A DNA stretch of 37,947 bases from Pseudomonadota bacterium (GCA_030684355.1 JAUXTN010000258.1:1-37947), one strand, 5' to 3'. Positions 19,093 to 27,238 are shown, counted from the stretch's first letter. Translations and numbers: made by a program. The notes: generated by a model from the sequence alone, not told the origin.

Positions 19093-20850
19093 CTAGTCGC
19101 GGTCAACGATGATGAACTCGACGCGGCGGTTCTGGCCGCGACCGTCGTCCGAGTCGTTGGTCGCGATGGGACGCATCTCACCGAACCCGGCAGCGTCCAG
19201 GCGGCTTCCCTCGATCCCCTGCTTCTTCAGGTAGGCGGCCACGGACTCGGCGCGCGCCTGGGAGAGCTTCAGGTTCGAGAGGTCGTCGCCCTTGTTGTCG
19301 GTGTGACCTTCGACGCGGATCTTCTTGAGCTCGGGGTGCTCTGTGATCACGCCGGCGAGCTCGTTCAGGAGGTCGAAGCTGCGATCCTGGATCGTGGCCT
19401 TGCCCGTGTCAAAGTAGATGACGTCGTTGATCTTGATGGAGGACGCCGTCACGACCACGCGGGCGTTCTTCAAGCGGTCGTCGGGGCAGCCATCCTCGTC
19501 CTCGAACCCGTTGAGGTCCTCGGCGTCGTAGGGGCAGCGGTCGACGTCGTCCTTGAAGGTGTCGCCGTCGCTGTCTTCGACCGGCTTGTCGTCGGCGCAG
19601 CCGTCCTCGTCGTTGAACCCGTTGACGGTCTCCGCCTCGTCGGCGCAGCGGTCCGCGGTGTCGACGATGCCGTCCTTGTCGTTGTCGACGTCGGGGCAGC
19701 CGTCGTTGTCGAGGTAGCCGTCGTCGTCCTCGGGGTCATCCGGGCACTTGTCGACCTTGTCTTCGCGGCCGTCGGCGTCGTTGTCGAGCTCGGGGCAGCC
19801 GTCGTCGTCCTGGTAGCCGTCGAGGTCCTCGCTGTCCTTCGGGCACTTGTCCATGCCGTCGGCGAGCTTGTCACCGTCTGAGTCGCGCGCGTTGGGATCG
19901 AACGAGGGCGCCACGGTGACGCCGCCGAAGACGCGGTAGTCGGGGGCGCCGATGCCGCCCATGACGGCGGTGCCGCCACCGACGTTGATGGCGACCCAGC
20001 GGCCGAGGAGGACCTTGGCGCCGAGGAGGGCCTCGGCGGGGTTCTGCGCCGCGCGCGAACCGAAGGACGCGCCGTGGAACTCCGCCGTGATCTCCAGCGG
20101 GTCGATCGGGTGGTAGCCCAGCGCCGCCGCGTAGAGGATCTCGTTGCTGACGTTCATGTCGCGCACGCGCGCCGGGCCGCGCAGGCGGTACCCGCCGTTG
20201 AGCGCGACGCGGAACTTGTAGGCACGCGAGTGGATCGAGCCGTCGCTGTATTCGGCGGCGAGCATCGGCGAGACGGTCACGCCGCCCTCGCCGAGGAAGT
20301 CGCGCTGGGCGCCCGTGGGGAGGCCCACCGGCACGATGACCGCGAGGCCGAAGGGCAGGTAGTCGCGGTCGAGCACGGCGATCTTCGGGGTCACGACGAG
20401 GTCGCCGATGCCGCCGCCGCCGCCGGGCGTGGCCGACGCGGTCGGATCGTCCGCGGAATTGAGGCTCCACCCGTCGTTCACGATCATCAGCGGCACGTCG
20501 ACCGTGAGGCTCGCGAAGCGCGTGATGCCCATGCCGACCTGGAAGGTCGACGTGAGCCGGCTGTCGATGACGCCGTCGCCGGACTCTTCGCCGGCGGCCG
20601 CGCCGGACACGGAGACGCGGTTGCCCTGGGCGTCCATGAGCACGACGGGGTCGTTGCTGTAGTTGAACCACGCGCCGACGCCGAGCTGCAGGTTGCCGAT
20701 CGTGGCGGCGCCGTGCGTGGCGCTGTACCCGTACAGATCCGCATGCGGGCGGAACAGCTCGAAGTCGAAGGTGGTGTCCTGGCCGGTCGAGCCGTCCTGG
20801 GCGAACGCGCCGGTCGACATTGCGACTGCGGCCATGAGCGTGATGATCAT
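19093..20850 (-). CDS. OmpA-family outer-membrane protein with thrombospondin type 3 repeats
   Basis: 585 aa. Signal peptide 1-17 (AFA|QD). Residues 18-322 are a beta-rich domain probably forming a membrane barrel. Residues 323-458 hold four thrombospondin type 3-like calcium repeats (DSDGDKLADGMDKCP, DNDADGREDKVDKCP, DNDKDGIVDTADRCA, DSDGDTFKDDVDRCP), each paired with a GC(P/A) ending. Residues 459-585 are an OmpA_C peptidoglycan-binding domain: YFDTGKATI, VEGHTDNKGD, LSQARAESVAAYL and GQNRRVEF. This architecture is common in deltaproteobacteria and links peptidoglycan to a Ca2+-stiffened stalk. The ATG at 20850 has GGGAGGGG upstream and overlaps the preceding stop (ATGA), so translation is coupled to the MopE-like gene. 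Confidence 0.93.
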   Translation of the reverse strand: MIITLMAAVAMSTGAFAQDGSTGQDTTFDFELFRPHADLYGYSATHGAATIGNLQLGVGAWFNYSNDPVVLMDAQGNRVSVSGAAAGEESGDGVIDSRLTSTFQVGMGITRFASLTVDVPLMIVNDGWSLNSADDPTASATPGGGGGIGDLVVTPKIAVLDRDYLPFGLAVIVPVGLPTGAQRDFLGEGGVTVSPMLAAEYSDGSIHSRAYKFRVALNGGYRLRGPARVRDMNVSNEILYAAALGYHPIDPLEITAEFHGASFGSRAAQNPAEALLGAKVLLGRWVAINVGGGTAVMGGIGAPDYRVFGGVTVAPSFDPNARDSDGDKLADGMDKCPKDSEDLDGYQDDDGCPELDNDADGREDKVDKCPDDPEDDDGYLDNDGCPDVDNDKDGIVDTADRCADEAETVNGFNDEDGCADDKPVEDSDGDTFKDDVDRCPYDAEDLNGFEDEDGCPDDRLKNARVVVTASSIKINDVIYFDTGKATIQDRSFDLLNELAGVITEHPELKKIRVEGHTDNKGDDLSNLKLSQARAESVAAYLKKQGIEGSRLDAAGFGEMRPIATNDSDDGRGQNRRVEFIIVDRD

Positions 20851-22400
20851 CGTGCCCCTCCCTCACGGCGACGCGCCGCCGCCACCAGCCCCATCAGCGC
20901 GCCCAGCGCGAGCACTCCGCTTCCCCCGGTCGCCGGCGACACGCCGCAGAGGCCACCGCCCCGCACCGTCGCGTACGCGGCGGGATTGGTGCACTCGGGC
21001 AGGTTGTCGTAGAACCCGTCACAGTCATTGTCGAGGAGATCGCCGCACTTCTCCTCGGCGGCCGGCTTGCCGTCGTGCTCGGGGAACACGGTGGCGGAGA
21101 CATCCTTCAGCTCGGCGGGCTCGGCGATGTCCATGCAGTCGCCGTCTTCGGCGGTGACGCCGTCGCCGTCGCGATCCGGGATGTCGATCTCGTCGTCGCA
21201 ATCGTTGTCGATGCCATCGCTCACGTTCTCGATGGCGCCGGGGTTGATCGCGCTGTTGTTGTCGTCGCAGTCGCAGCGCGCGCCGCAGTCGCAGAGGTCC
21301 GACTTGTAGCCGTCCTCGTCGTAGTCGCAGAGGTCCAGGCCGTCACAGTCCTGGTCGTAGCCGTCGTACGGGATCTCGGTGGCGCCGGGGTGCACGTCGG
21401 CGTCCCGGTCCGCGGGCAGGTCGGGATCGACGCTGCTGTCGAGCGAGGGCGAGCAGTCGTCGCCGCAGCTGTCGGAGGCGGAGTAGCCGTAGCCGTCGCC
21501 GTCCTCGTCCTCATCATCGATGCAGTCGTTGCAGTCGTTGTCGACGCCGTCTCCGGTCTCCATCGCGCCGGGGAACACGTCCTGCACAGCGTCGTTGCAG
21601 TCGCCGTCGACCTCGGTGTACCCGTCGAGGTCGTTGTCCTCGATGCCGTCGTCGCGGTCACCGTCACAGTCGGCGTCGTCGTTGGCGTTGCCGCCGCCAC
21701 CGGAGGACTGCGGCACGCCGTCGTTGCCGTCGAGCGAGCCGGGGTGGATGTTGGCGTCGTCGTCGCGGCAGTCGCCTTCGCGCTCGGAGTAGCCGTCGCC
21801 GTCGTTGTCGGCGCCCGCGGAGGTGCCGCAGTACTCGTTCTCTTCGCCGGGCGAGCCGTACATGCCCGAGTCCGCGATGAACGTGGCCGACGAGCACCAA
21901 TTGATCGAGTAGTCGTTCGCCCACTCGAGATTGTATGCGTTCAGGCTGGCGGAGTGGGCGTAGTTGGACGAGATGCCCCACGCCGAGGTCCAGTCCACCA
22001 CGTCGAGCACGGTGCCGCCGTAGCGGACCGTCAACGTGTCGTCGGACAACGACATGTTGAAGCTGGCGAAGGTGTAGAGGTAGTCGACCGGGATGTTCCC
22101 GTTGTACGTGGCCGAGCCGTACGTTCGATCCTCGTTGATGCCGAACACCAGGTAGCCACCGACCCCCACCGTGGTCATGGACGTGACGGTCACGACCTGC
22201 CCGGCGGAATTGGTGATGGATACGCCGTCGAAATCGAGCGTTCCACCTGCGTTGTTGTAAAGCTCGAACCACTCCCCGTAGTACTGGGGGACACGCGTGG
22301 TGTCCGCCTGGAATTCGGTAAGCGTCACGTCACCCGCTGCGGAGGGCGACAAAGCGTGAGCTGGGAAAGCGAGCACTAACAGGAGACCTGCGATCGACAT
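20847..22400 (-). CDS. Secreted lamin-tail/MopE-repeat protein with MYXO-CTERM-like anchor
   Basis: 517 aa cell-surface protein. Signal peptide 1-16 (AHA|LS). Residues about 20-150 form a lamin-tail (LTD) beta-sandwich, with LTEFQADTT ... GEWFELYNNAGGTLDFDG. About 195-460 hold acidic Cys-containing metal-binding repeats of the MopE type, e.g. DNDGDGYSEREGDC, GVDNDCNDCIDDED, GYDQDCDGLDLC and GIDNDCDDEIDIPDRDGDG. The C-terminal 35 residues read GLCGVSPATGG, a hydrophobic stretch and ARRRE: the Gly-Cys / membrane helix / Arg pattern of MYXO-CTERM sorting tails, cut and lipid-anchored by myxosortase in myxobacteria. ATG at 22400 with GGGGAGGA upstream, and a well-placed promoter at 22430-22458. 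First gene of the surface unit. Metal identity is unknown (MopE binds copper; DxDxDG loops favour calcium). Confidence 0.88.
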   Translation of the reverse strand: MSIAGLLLVLAFPAHALSPSAAGDVTLTEFQADTTRVPQYYGEWFELYNNAGGTLDFDGVSITNSAGQVVTVTSMTTVGVGGYLVFGINEDRTYGSATYNGNIPVDYLYTFASFNMSLSDDTLTVRYGGTVLDVVDWTSAWGISSNYAHSASLNAYNLEWANDYSINWCSSATFIADSGMYGSPGEENEYCGTSAGADNDGDGYSEREGDCRDDDANIHPGSLDGNDGVPQSSGGGGNANDDADCDGDRDDGIEDNDLDGYTEVDGDCNDAVQDVFPGAMETGDGVDNDCNDCIDDEDEDGDGYGYSASDSCGDDCSPSLDSSVDPDLPADRDADVHPGATEIPYDGYDQDCDGLDLCDYDEDGYKSDLCDCGARCDCDDNNSAINPGAIENVSDGIDNDCDDEIDIPDRDGDGVTAEDGDCMDIAEPAELKDVSATVFPEHDGKPAAEEKCGDLLDNDCDGFYDNLPECTNPAAYATVRGGGLCGVSPATGGSGVLALGALMGLVAAARRREGGAR

Positions 22401-22429
22401 TGGGATTCCTCCCCGAGGGCGTGCCGCCC

Positions 22430-22458
22430 GGTATACACGATGCGCGGCCGTATCTCAA
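22430..22458 (-). promoter_or_regulatory. Sigma-70-type promoter of the surface-protein operon
   Basis: On the minus strand: TTGAGA (22458-22453), a 17-nt spacer and TATACC (22435-22430), preceded by TG. It gives a transcript start near 22423, about 23 nt before the ATG of the MopE-like gene. Confidence 0.65.
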
Positions 22459-22550
22459 CGGGCGGTGGCACCCGCGGAGGCCCTTTGCGCCCATACGGGC
22501 CGACCGGGCGCCGCGATCCCCTGGAGTGGCGACGGGGGTCCGCTTGACAA

Positions 22551-22598
22551 GATCCGCACACAACGCGGATCCCTGCCAAACACTCACGGAATCGTGAG
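22551..22598 (-). terminator. Two inverted repeats at the end of the glycan operon
   Basis: CTCACG/CGTGAG (22583-22598, 4-nt loop) straddles the stop codon of the upstream lipoprotein gene, and GATCCGC/GCGGATC (22551-22571, 7-nt loop) follows, trailed on the minus strand by TTGTC. Either may act as a weak terminator; neither has a strong U-run. Confidence 0.4.
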
Positions 22599-23468
22599 AA
22601 CTCCGCCATCCACGTCATCCTGGCCGAGGATCACGGGGCGCTCCATGCGCGCGGCGGGATCGTCCCCGGTGCGGGAATCGCCGGTGAGGTCCTGGTAGGC
22701 CTCGACCTCGACCGAGCCGAAGTCTTCCGGGAATTCCTGGGACCACCCGCCGGCCTCCACCACGCGCTTCCCGAGGTAGCTGCGCCCGCCCGCGCCCGCG
22801 CCGTCGGCATGGAAGAAGTCCAGGATCACCGGCAGGTCCCGCGACACCACGACGGTCCCCGTGAGGGTCACCTTGTCGCCCGCGGGAAAGGAGAGGCCGT
22901 TCGGGGGCGGCCCCGGCGAGGGCCCCCCGCTCGGCGCGCCACCCCCGTTCGGATCGCCCCCCGGCGAGCCCGGCGCGCCCCCACCGCCGCCCGGCCCCTG
23001 TCCGCGCGCGCCCTTCACGAGGTTGAGCACGAGCTCGGCGGGCGGCCCCTCTTCGAGGTCGATGCTGGCTTCCGCGAAGGGATCGGTCTCGTCCGGCCCG
23101 TTGACGGTGGGGTCCTGGAAGGCCTGGAGCGCGAGGGAGCGCACGGTCTTCGGCACGTCCACCGCGAAGGGCCCGGGCTCGTTCAGGTGGAGCGCGCCGG
23201 CGCGCCGCACGCCGCCGGGGGCGTCCGCGTCCGGCTCGTTCACGTCGATCTGCACGGGGCCGGGCTCGTCGCCGCGCACCTCGCCGACGAGGTGCCAGGT
23301 CTCGCCCTCGTAGCCGACGTACGGGCCGTCTCCGGTGCCGCCCGCGTTCGGATCGGTCGACTGCCCGTCCGCGTCCTGCTGCCCCTCGTAGAAGCGCGGA
23401 TCGAGCGGCACGTCCTCGCCGGTCACCCGTTCGAGGCACCCGGCGATGAGGAAGAACCACGAAACCAC
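22584..23468 (-). CDS. Lipoprotein with two related beta domains and a Gly/Pro linker
   Basis: 294 aa. Signal peptide ending in lipobox Cys11 (MVSWFFLIAGC). Two domains look homologous: about 48-155 (TWHLVGEVRGDEPGPVQIDV ... LALQAFQDPTVNGPDETDPF) and about 195-294 (TLTGTVVVSRDLPVILDFF ... VEVEAYQDLTGDSRTGDDPA). They share an L-G-x-V start, a V-x-x-D strand and an A(F/Y)QD(P/L)T ... DD/DETDP ending. The linker is Gly/Pro-rich (GGGGGAPGSPGGDPNGG). No family was recognised. The GTG start lies inside the Fcl-like gene (46-bp overlap). It is the last gene of the glycan cassette, so a role at the surface where the glycan is displayed is plausible. Confidence 0.72.
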   Translation of the reverse strand: MVSWFFLIAGCLERVTGEDVPLDPRFYEGQQDADGQSTDPNAGGTGDGPYVGYEGETWHLVGEVRGDEPGPVQIDVNEPDADAPGGVRRAGALHLNEPGPFAVDVPKTVRSLALQAFQDPTVNGPDETDPFAEASIDLEEGPPAELVLNLVKGARGQGPGGGGGAPGSPGGDPNGGGAPSGGPSPGPPPNGLSFPAGDKVTLTGTVVVSRDLPVILDFFHADGAGAGGRSYLGKRVVEAGGWSQEFPEDFGSVEVEAYQDLTGDSRTGDDPAARMERPVILGQDDVDGGVLTIP

Positions 23469-24379
23469 GCGACCATCTCCACGAGTCCCTCGGCAAGGGG
23501 GGTTCGGGGCGTCCAGCCGAGGAGGGAGCGCGCCCGCGCGATGTCCAGGACCTTGCGCGGCATGCCGTCCGGCTGCGCCGCGTCCCAGCGGATCCTACCG
23601 CGGAAACCGACGGCCCCGGCGATGGCGCGCGCGATCTCTTCGATGGTGCGCTCGTCTCCGCTGCCGAGGTTCACCGGCGCCGGCCCGGCGCCCCGCTCGA
23701 GCGCGGCCACGATGCCAGCGGCGGCGTCACGCACGAACAACAGATCCCGCGTGGCGCGGCCGGTGCCCCAGCACGTCACCTCGTCGAGGTCGGCACGGCA
23801 CGCCTCCTCGAAGCGCCGCACGAGCGCGCCGACGACGTGGGCGCGGCCCGGATCGACCGACTCGCCGGGCCCGTAGAGGTTCGTCGGCACCACGAACACG
23901 CTGTCGAAGCCGTGCTGCGCCGCGTAGGCGGCCCCCTGCACCATCATCGCGCGCTTCGCGTGCCCGTACGGCCCGTTCGTGGGCTCCGGATCGCCGGCGA
24001 ACAGCGCCTCCTCGCGCATCGGCTGCACGGCGTCCACCGCGTAGGCGCAGGCGGACGAGACCCCGCAGAAGCGGCGCACGCCCGCGCGCCACGCGGAGTC
24101 CATCACCTCCGTGCTCATCCGCACGTTGTCGACGAAGGCGTCCGCGGGGTGGGCGCGCATCCAGCCGATGCCGCCCCCGGTGACCGCGGCGTGGACGACG
24201 AGATCGGGCCGGGTGCGGTCGAAGAGGCCGCGGACCGCGGCGCCGTCGCGCAGGTCGACCTCGGCCCGCCCGACGGGGAGCGGCGTGGCCCCCGCGTCCG
24301 TGAGCGCGTCGCAGACGTGGCGCCCCAGGAAGCCGTGCCCGCCGGTCACGAGCACCCGCGCGCCCGCGATCTCAGACAT
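23423..24379 (-). CDS. GDP-L-fucose synthase-like epimerase/reductase
   Basis: Short-chain dehydrogenase of 318 aa that would epimerise and reduce a GDP-4-keto-6-deoxy sugar with NADPH in the cytosol. The Rossmann motif TGGHGFLGRHV is near residue 12, SSACAYA near 103 holds the catalytic Ser, and YGHAK holds the Tyr and Lys. TGRATRDLLFVRDAA and GMPRKVLDIARARSLLGW are typical of the Fcl branch. GDP-mannose 4,6-dehydratase is not in the window. The close relative ColC makes GDP-colitose, and a ColD-like enzyme is encoded two genes upstream, so the product may be a 3,6-dideoxy sugar rather than fucose. ATG 24379 is 8 bp after the preceding stop. Confidence 0.87.
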   Translation of the reverse strand: MSEIAGARVLVTGGHGFLGRHVCDALTDAGATPLPVGRAEVDLRDGAAVRGLFDRTRPDLVVHAAVTGGGIGWMRAHPADAFVDNVRMSTEVMDSAWRAGVRRFCGVSSACAYAVDAVQPMREEALFAGDPEPTNGPYGHAKRAMMVQGAAYAAQHGFDSVFVVPTNLYGPGESVDPGRAHVVGALVRRFEEACRADLDEVTCWGTGRATRDLLFVRDAAAGIVAALERGAGPAPVNLGSGDERTIEEIARAIAGAVGFRGRIRWDAAQPDGMPRKVLDIARARSLLGWTPRTPLAEGLVEMVAWFRGSSSSPGASNG

Positions 24380-24387
24380 CGCGGCGT

Positions 24388-25320
24388 TCAGACATTGGAG
24401 TAGGGATTGCGGATGCGGATCATCCGCAGGCCCGACAGGAGCTCGTCGAGGCCCCGATGGATGTCCACGTCGAGCGAGAAGCCGAGCGCACGGATGCGCG
24501 CGTAGCTCACCTCGTAGTCGCGCTTGTCCTCGTCCGAGCCCACGTCGGCGAAGTAGAGGTGGAAGTCCAGCTTCGACTTCAAGTGCTGGACGATGTCCTC
24601 CTTGGTGAAGTTCATCGTCTCGTGCCCGACGTTGAGCCGGTGGTCGCGCGCGGCGTCCCAGTGGCGGAGCAGGTGCGGCACGACGCGCGCCATGTCGCGC
24701 ACGTGGATGAACGTCCGGCGGAAATGCCGCTCGTAGACGAGCAGATAGCGGTTGACCAACGCCTGGTAGGTGAAGTCGTTGATCATGAGGTCGAGGCGCA
24801 TGCGCGGCGAGAGGCCGAACGCCGTCGCGAAGCGGAGGGCCACCGAATTGGGGCGCTCCATGCACATGATCTCGGCGCGGGTCTTCGTCTCGCCGTAGAG
24901 CGAGAGCGGGTTGAGCGGCGTGTCCTCGTGGCAGACGCCGGTGACCTCGCCGTAGTTCGAGCCGGTCGAGAAGTAGATGAGCTTCGCGTCCGCCGGCATC
25001 TCGCCGAGCACGACCTCGGCGCCGCCGACGTTGGTGCGACGGGCCTCGTCCGGGAATTTCTTGCACACCGGGTAGCCGACCATCGCGGCGAGGTGGACCA
25101 CGGCGTCCGCGCCCGCGAGCTCGGTGCGCATCCGGGGGGCGTCGAGCACGTCCGCCTCGGCGAACGAGAAGTTCGGGTGGATGAAGTTGGGGAGGAGGCC
25201 CTCGCCGCCGAAGCGCAGGGCATCGACCACGTGCACGCGGTAGCCCTCCGCGAGCAGGTGCGGGACGAGGACGCAGCCGACGAAGCCGGCCCCTCCAGTG
25301 ACGACGACGCGCTCGTTCAC
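24388..25320 (-). CDS. NAD-dependent sugar epimerase/dehydratase
   Basis: Extended short-chain dehydrogenase, 310 aa. NAD-binding motif TGGAGFVG at about 8-15; AAMVGYP and FSTGSNYG hold the catalytic Ser/Thr; YGETK holds the catalytic Tyr and Lys. The middle region (TYQALVNRYLLVYERHFRRT) and the tail (DVGSDEDKRDYEVSYARIRAL) are unlike UDP-galactose epimerase and place it among less-characterised sugar nucleotide enzymes. Substrate unknown. The start is GTG 25320, overlapping the stop of the DegT-fold gene (GTGA), so translation is coupled. An extra sugar-nucleotide step in the same pathway is the likely role. Confidence 0.85.
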   Translation of the reverse strand: MNERVVVTGGAGFVGCVLVPHLLAEGYRVHVVDALRFGGEGLLPNFIHPNFSFAEADVLDAPRMRTELAGADAVVHLAAMVGYPVCKKFPDEARRTNVGGAEVVLGEMPADAKLIYFSTGSNYGEVTGVCHEDTPLNPLSLYGETKTRAEIMCMERPNSVALRFATAFGLSPRMRLDLMINDFTYQALVNRYLLVYERHFRRTFIHVRDMARVVPHLLRHWDAARDHRLNVGHETMNFTKEDIVQHLKSKLDFHLYFADVGSDEDKRDYEVSYARIRALGFSLDVDIHRGLDELLSGLRMIRIRNPYSNV

Positions 25321-26540
25321 GACGAACTCCAGGTGTGCAAGGCGTCCGCGAGGCGGGCGCCGTGGTCGGGGCCGAACGCGTGGGAGTTCCCCACGAAGAA
25401 GCCGTTCGTGTGCACGGCGTCGGCGACGGTGAGCGGGACGGGGGTGCGCGCCGGCACCCGCGCGAAGGCGGGCTGGCGCGCGAGGTTCGACCCGGAGATG
25501 GGCCGGGTGGCGATGCCGCGGGCCTCCAGCGCCGCCATGCACCCGCCGCGGTCTCCCGCGACGAGCAGCGGGAACGCGAAGCCCGCGTGGGTCGTGCCGG
25601 GCGCCTCAGGGAACACGGTCAGGCCGGGGATGCCGGCGAGGCGCGCGCACCAGTCGGCGTGGTTCGCGCGCCGGCGGGCCACCCAGGCGTCGAGCCGGCG
25701 GTCCTGGACGAGGCCGAACGCCGCGGTGAGCTCGGTGGGGCGCAGGTTGTAGCCGGGGGAGACGAACAGGAAGCGGGGGTCGATCTCCGGGGACGCCGCC
25801 TCGAGCGCCGCGCGATCCGAGCGCTCCCGCACCCAGCCGTGCGCGCGCAAGGAGCGCAGGGTGTCGGCGAGGACGTCGTCGTCCGTGACGACGATGCCGC
25901 CCTCGATCGTGGTGATGTGGTGCGAGAAGAAGAAGCTGAACGTGGCGCCGAGGCCGACGCTCCCGACGGGGCGCCCGCCGATCGTGGCGCCGTGCGCGCC
26001 GCAGGCGTCCTCGAGGACGAGGAGGTCTTCGTAGGGCGCCATCTCCGCGGCCTGGCCGAGCAGGTGCACCGCGAACGCGGCCCGGGTGCGGGGCGAGCGC
26101 GCGGCGGCGGCGCTCTTCGGGTCGAGGCAGAGGGTGGCGGGATCGACGTCGACGAGCACCGGCACGAGGCCGACCTGCGCGACGGGGAAGAGCGTGGTCG
26201 ACCACCCCACCGCGGGCACGAGCACCTCGTCGCCCGGGGCGAGGTGGCCGGCTTCGACGAGCCCCGCGAGGAGCAGGAGGTTGGCGGACGACCCGCTGTT
26301 GACGAGCACGCCGTGCCGCTTTCCGCAGCGCGCGGCCCAGACCGCCTCGAACGCGCGCACCCGCGCGCCCATCGTCACCTCGGTGCTGATCATCGCGAGG
26401 GTGGCCGCGAGGACCTCCTCCGCGCCGAAGCCCACCACGCAGAGCGGGTGGCCCGTCGCGGCGTCGTGCGCCTCGACCGGCAGGCCCGCCATCTCCGCCT
26501 CGATCAGCGCCGCGAGGGCGGCGCGCCGCTCGGGGCTCAT
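25317..26540 (-). CDS. DegT-fold PLP enzyme with His replacing the lysine, 3-dehydratase-like
   Basis: Sugar nucleotide enzyme of the DegT/DnrJ/EryC1 family, 407 aa. GVLVNSGSSANLLLL (77-91) is the cofactor phosphate loop, LEDACGAHG (176-184) binds the pyridine ring, and GYNLRPTELTAAFG is the conserved C-terminal motif. In most members the internal aldimine lysine stands in a sequence like SFHATKNITCAEGG; here it reads SFFFSHHITTIEGG, with His207 at the Lys position. The same swap is known in RfbH and ColD, which remove the C3 hydroxyl of 4-keto sugars with PLP/PMP. So a 3-dehydratase making a 3,6-dideoxy sugar is more likely than an aminotransferase. The [2Fe-2S] cysteines of RfbH are not evident, favouring the ColD type. 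ATGA overlap with the upstream GT2 gene. Confidence 0.85.
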   Translation of the reverse strand: MSPERRAALAALIEAEMAGLPVEAHDAATGHPLCVVGFGAEEVLAATLAMISTEVTMGARVRAFEAVWAARCGKRHGVLVNSGSSANLLLLAGLVEAGHLAPGDEVLVPAVGWSTTLFPVAQVGLVPVLVDVDPATLCLDPKSAAAARSPRTRAAFAVHLLGQAAEMAPYEDLLVLEDACGAHGATIGGRPVGSVGLGATFSFFFSHHITTIEGGIVVTDDDVLADTLRSLRAHGWVRERSDRAALEAASPEIDPRFLFVSPGYNLRPTELTAAFGLVQDRRLDAWVARRRANHADWCARLAGIPGLTVFPEAPGTTHAGFAFPLLVAGDRGGCMAALEARGIATRPISGSNLARQPAFARVPARTPVPLTVADAVHTNGFFVGNSHAFGPDHGARLADALHTWSSS

Positions 26541-27238
26541 CGTGAGAGCAACCGGGCGTTCGCGAGCTCGGTGGCGAGCACCTTCAGGTGGTCCATCCCC
26601 ACGGGCCAGCTCGCGGCCTTCCGCTCGCCGCCGATGCGCGCGCCCTCCTTCGTCGGCACCTCCGCGATCGTCCACCCGCGCTGCAGCGCGCGGATGGTGA
26701 TCTGGTACTCGATCGGGAACCGCTTCACGGTCGTGGCGAGGTCGAGCAGCGCCGAGCGGCGGAGCGCCCGGAACCCGTTGATCGTGTCGTGGACGCGGGG
26801 CCCGCCACTGCCGAAGAGCCCGTTGGCGATGCGGGAGAGGGCGTCGTTGACGCGCGCGCGCAGGCGCACGACCTCCCCGTCCTCCTCGTTGACCGCGCCG
26901 GGGCCGAAACGCCGGGCGATCGCGAGGTCCGCGCCGCCGACGAGGAGATCGTCGAGGCGCACGATGTCGTCGGGGTCCTCGTTGCCGTCGGGGCTGAAGA
27001 AGACGAGGCGCTCGGCATGGCTCGCCTCGGCCGCGACGCGGAAGGCGACGCCGCGACCGCGGATCGGCTGGATGACCGCCGGGATCCCGCGCTCGGCGAA
27101 GAACTCGAGGGTCCCGTCCGTGCTGCCGCCATCTACCGCGAACACCTCGGCGAACTCGCCGATGGGGAGGCGGGACCAGAGGGCCTGGAGGCCCTCGATC
27201 TCGTTGAGGGTGAGCAGGACGAGCGCGCTGTTCCGCAT
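26537..27238 (-). CDS. Family 2 glycosyltransferase (dolichol-phosphate mannose synthase-like)
   Basis: 233 aa, a short GT-A enzyme without membrane helices. LLTLNEIEGL starts the fold, VDGGSTDGT (about 35-43) is the nucleotide-binding loop and FFSPDGNEDPDD holds the acidic metal-binding residues. NGFRALRRSALLDL matches the acceptor-loop region of DPM1/GtrB-type enzymes, which charge polyprenyl phosphate with a sugar. Starts ATG 27238 after an 84-bp gap from the SGNH gene; stop overlaps the DegT-fold gene (ATGA). Confidence 0.9.
   Translation of the reverse strand: MRNSALVLLTLNEIEGLQALWSRLPIGEFAEVFAVDGGSTDGTLEFFAERGIPAVIQPIRGRGVAFRVAAEASHAERLVFFSPDGNEDPDDIVRLDDLLVGGADLAIARRFGPGAVNEEDGEVVRLRARVNDALSRIANGLFGSGGPRVHDTINGFRALRRSALLDLATTVKRFPIEYQITIRALQRGWTIAEVPTKEGARIGGERKAASWPVGMDHLKVLATELANARLLSR

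Noticed and set aside
19303..19881. A Val-rich plus-strand frame opposite the calcium repeats
   Set aside because: It is the reverse of GAC/GAT-rich thrombospondin repeat codons, which read as GTC/ATC (Val/Ile) on the other strand.
21170..21800. Recurring GTCGTCGC/GTTGTCG units resembling an array
   Set aside because: They are the codons of the metal-binding Asp-rich protein repeats, irregular in spacing and without unique spacers, so not CRISPR.
22544..22572. TTGACA on the plus strand as a promoter
   Set aside because: No -10 at the right distance and it would read into the antisense of the lipoprotein gene; the sequence belongs to the inverted repeat after that gene.
23423..25066. A single long gene fusing the two sugar epimerases
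   Set aside because: The Fcl-like protein begins with its own ATG and Rossmann motif at 24379; upstream the frame is the shadow of the other epimerase gene.
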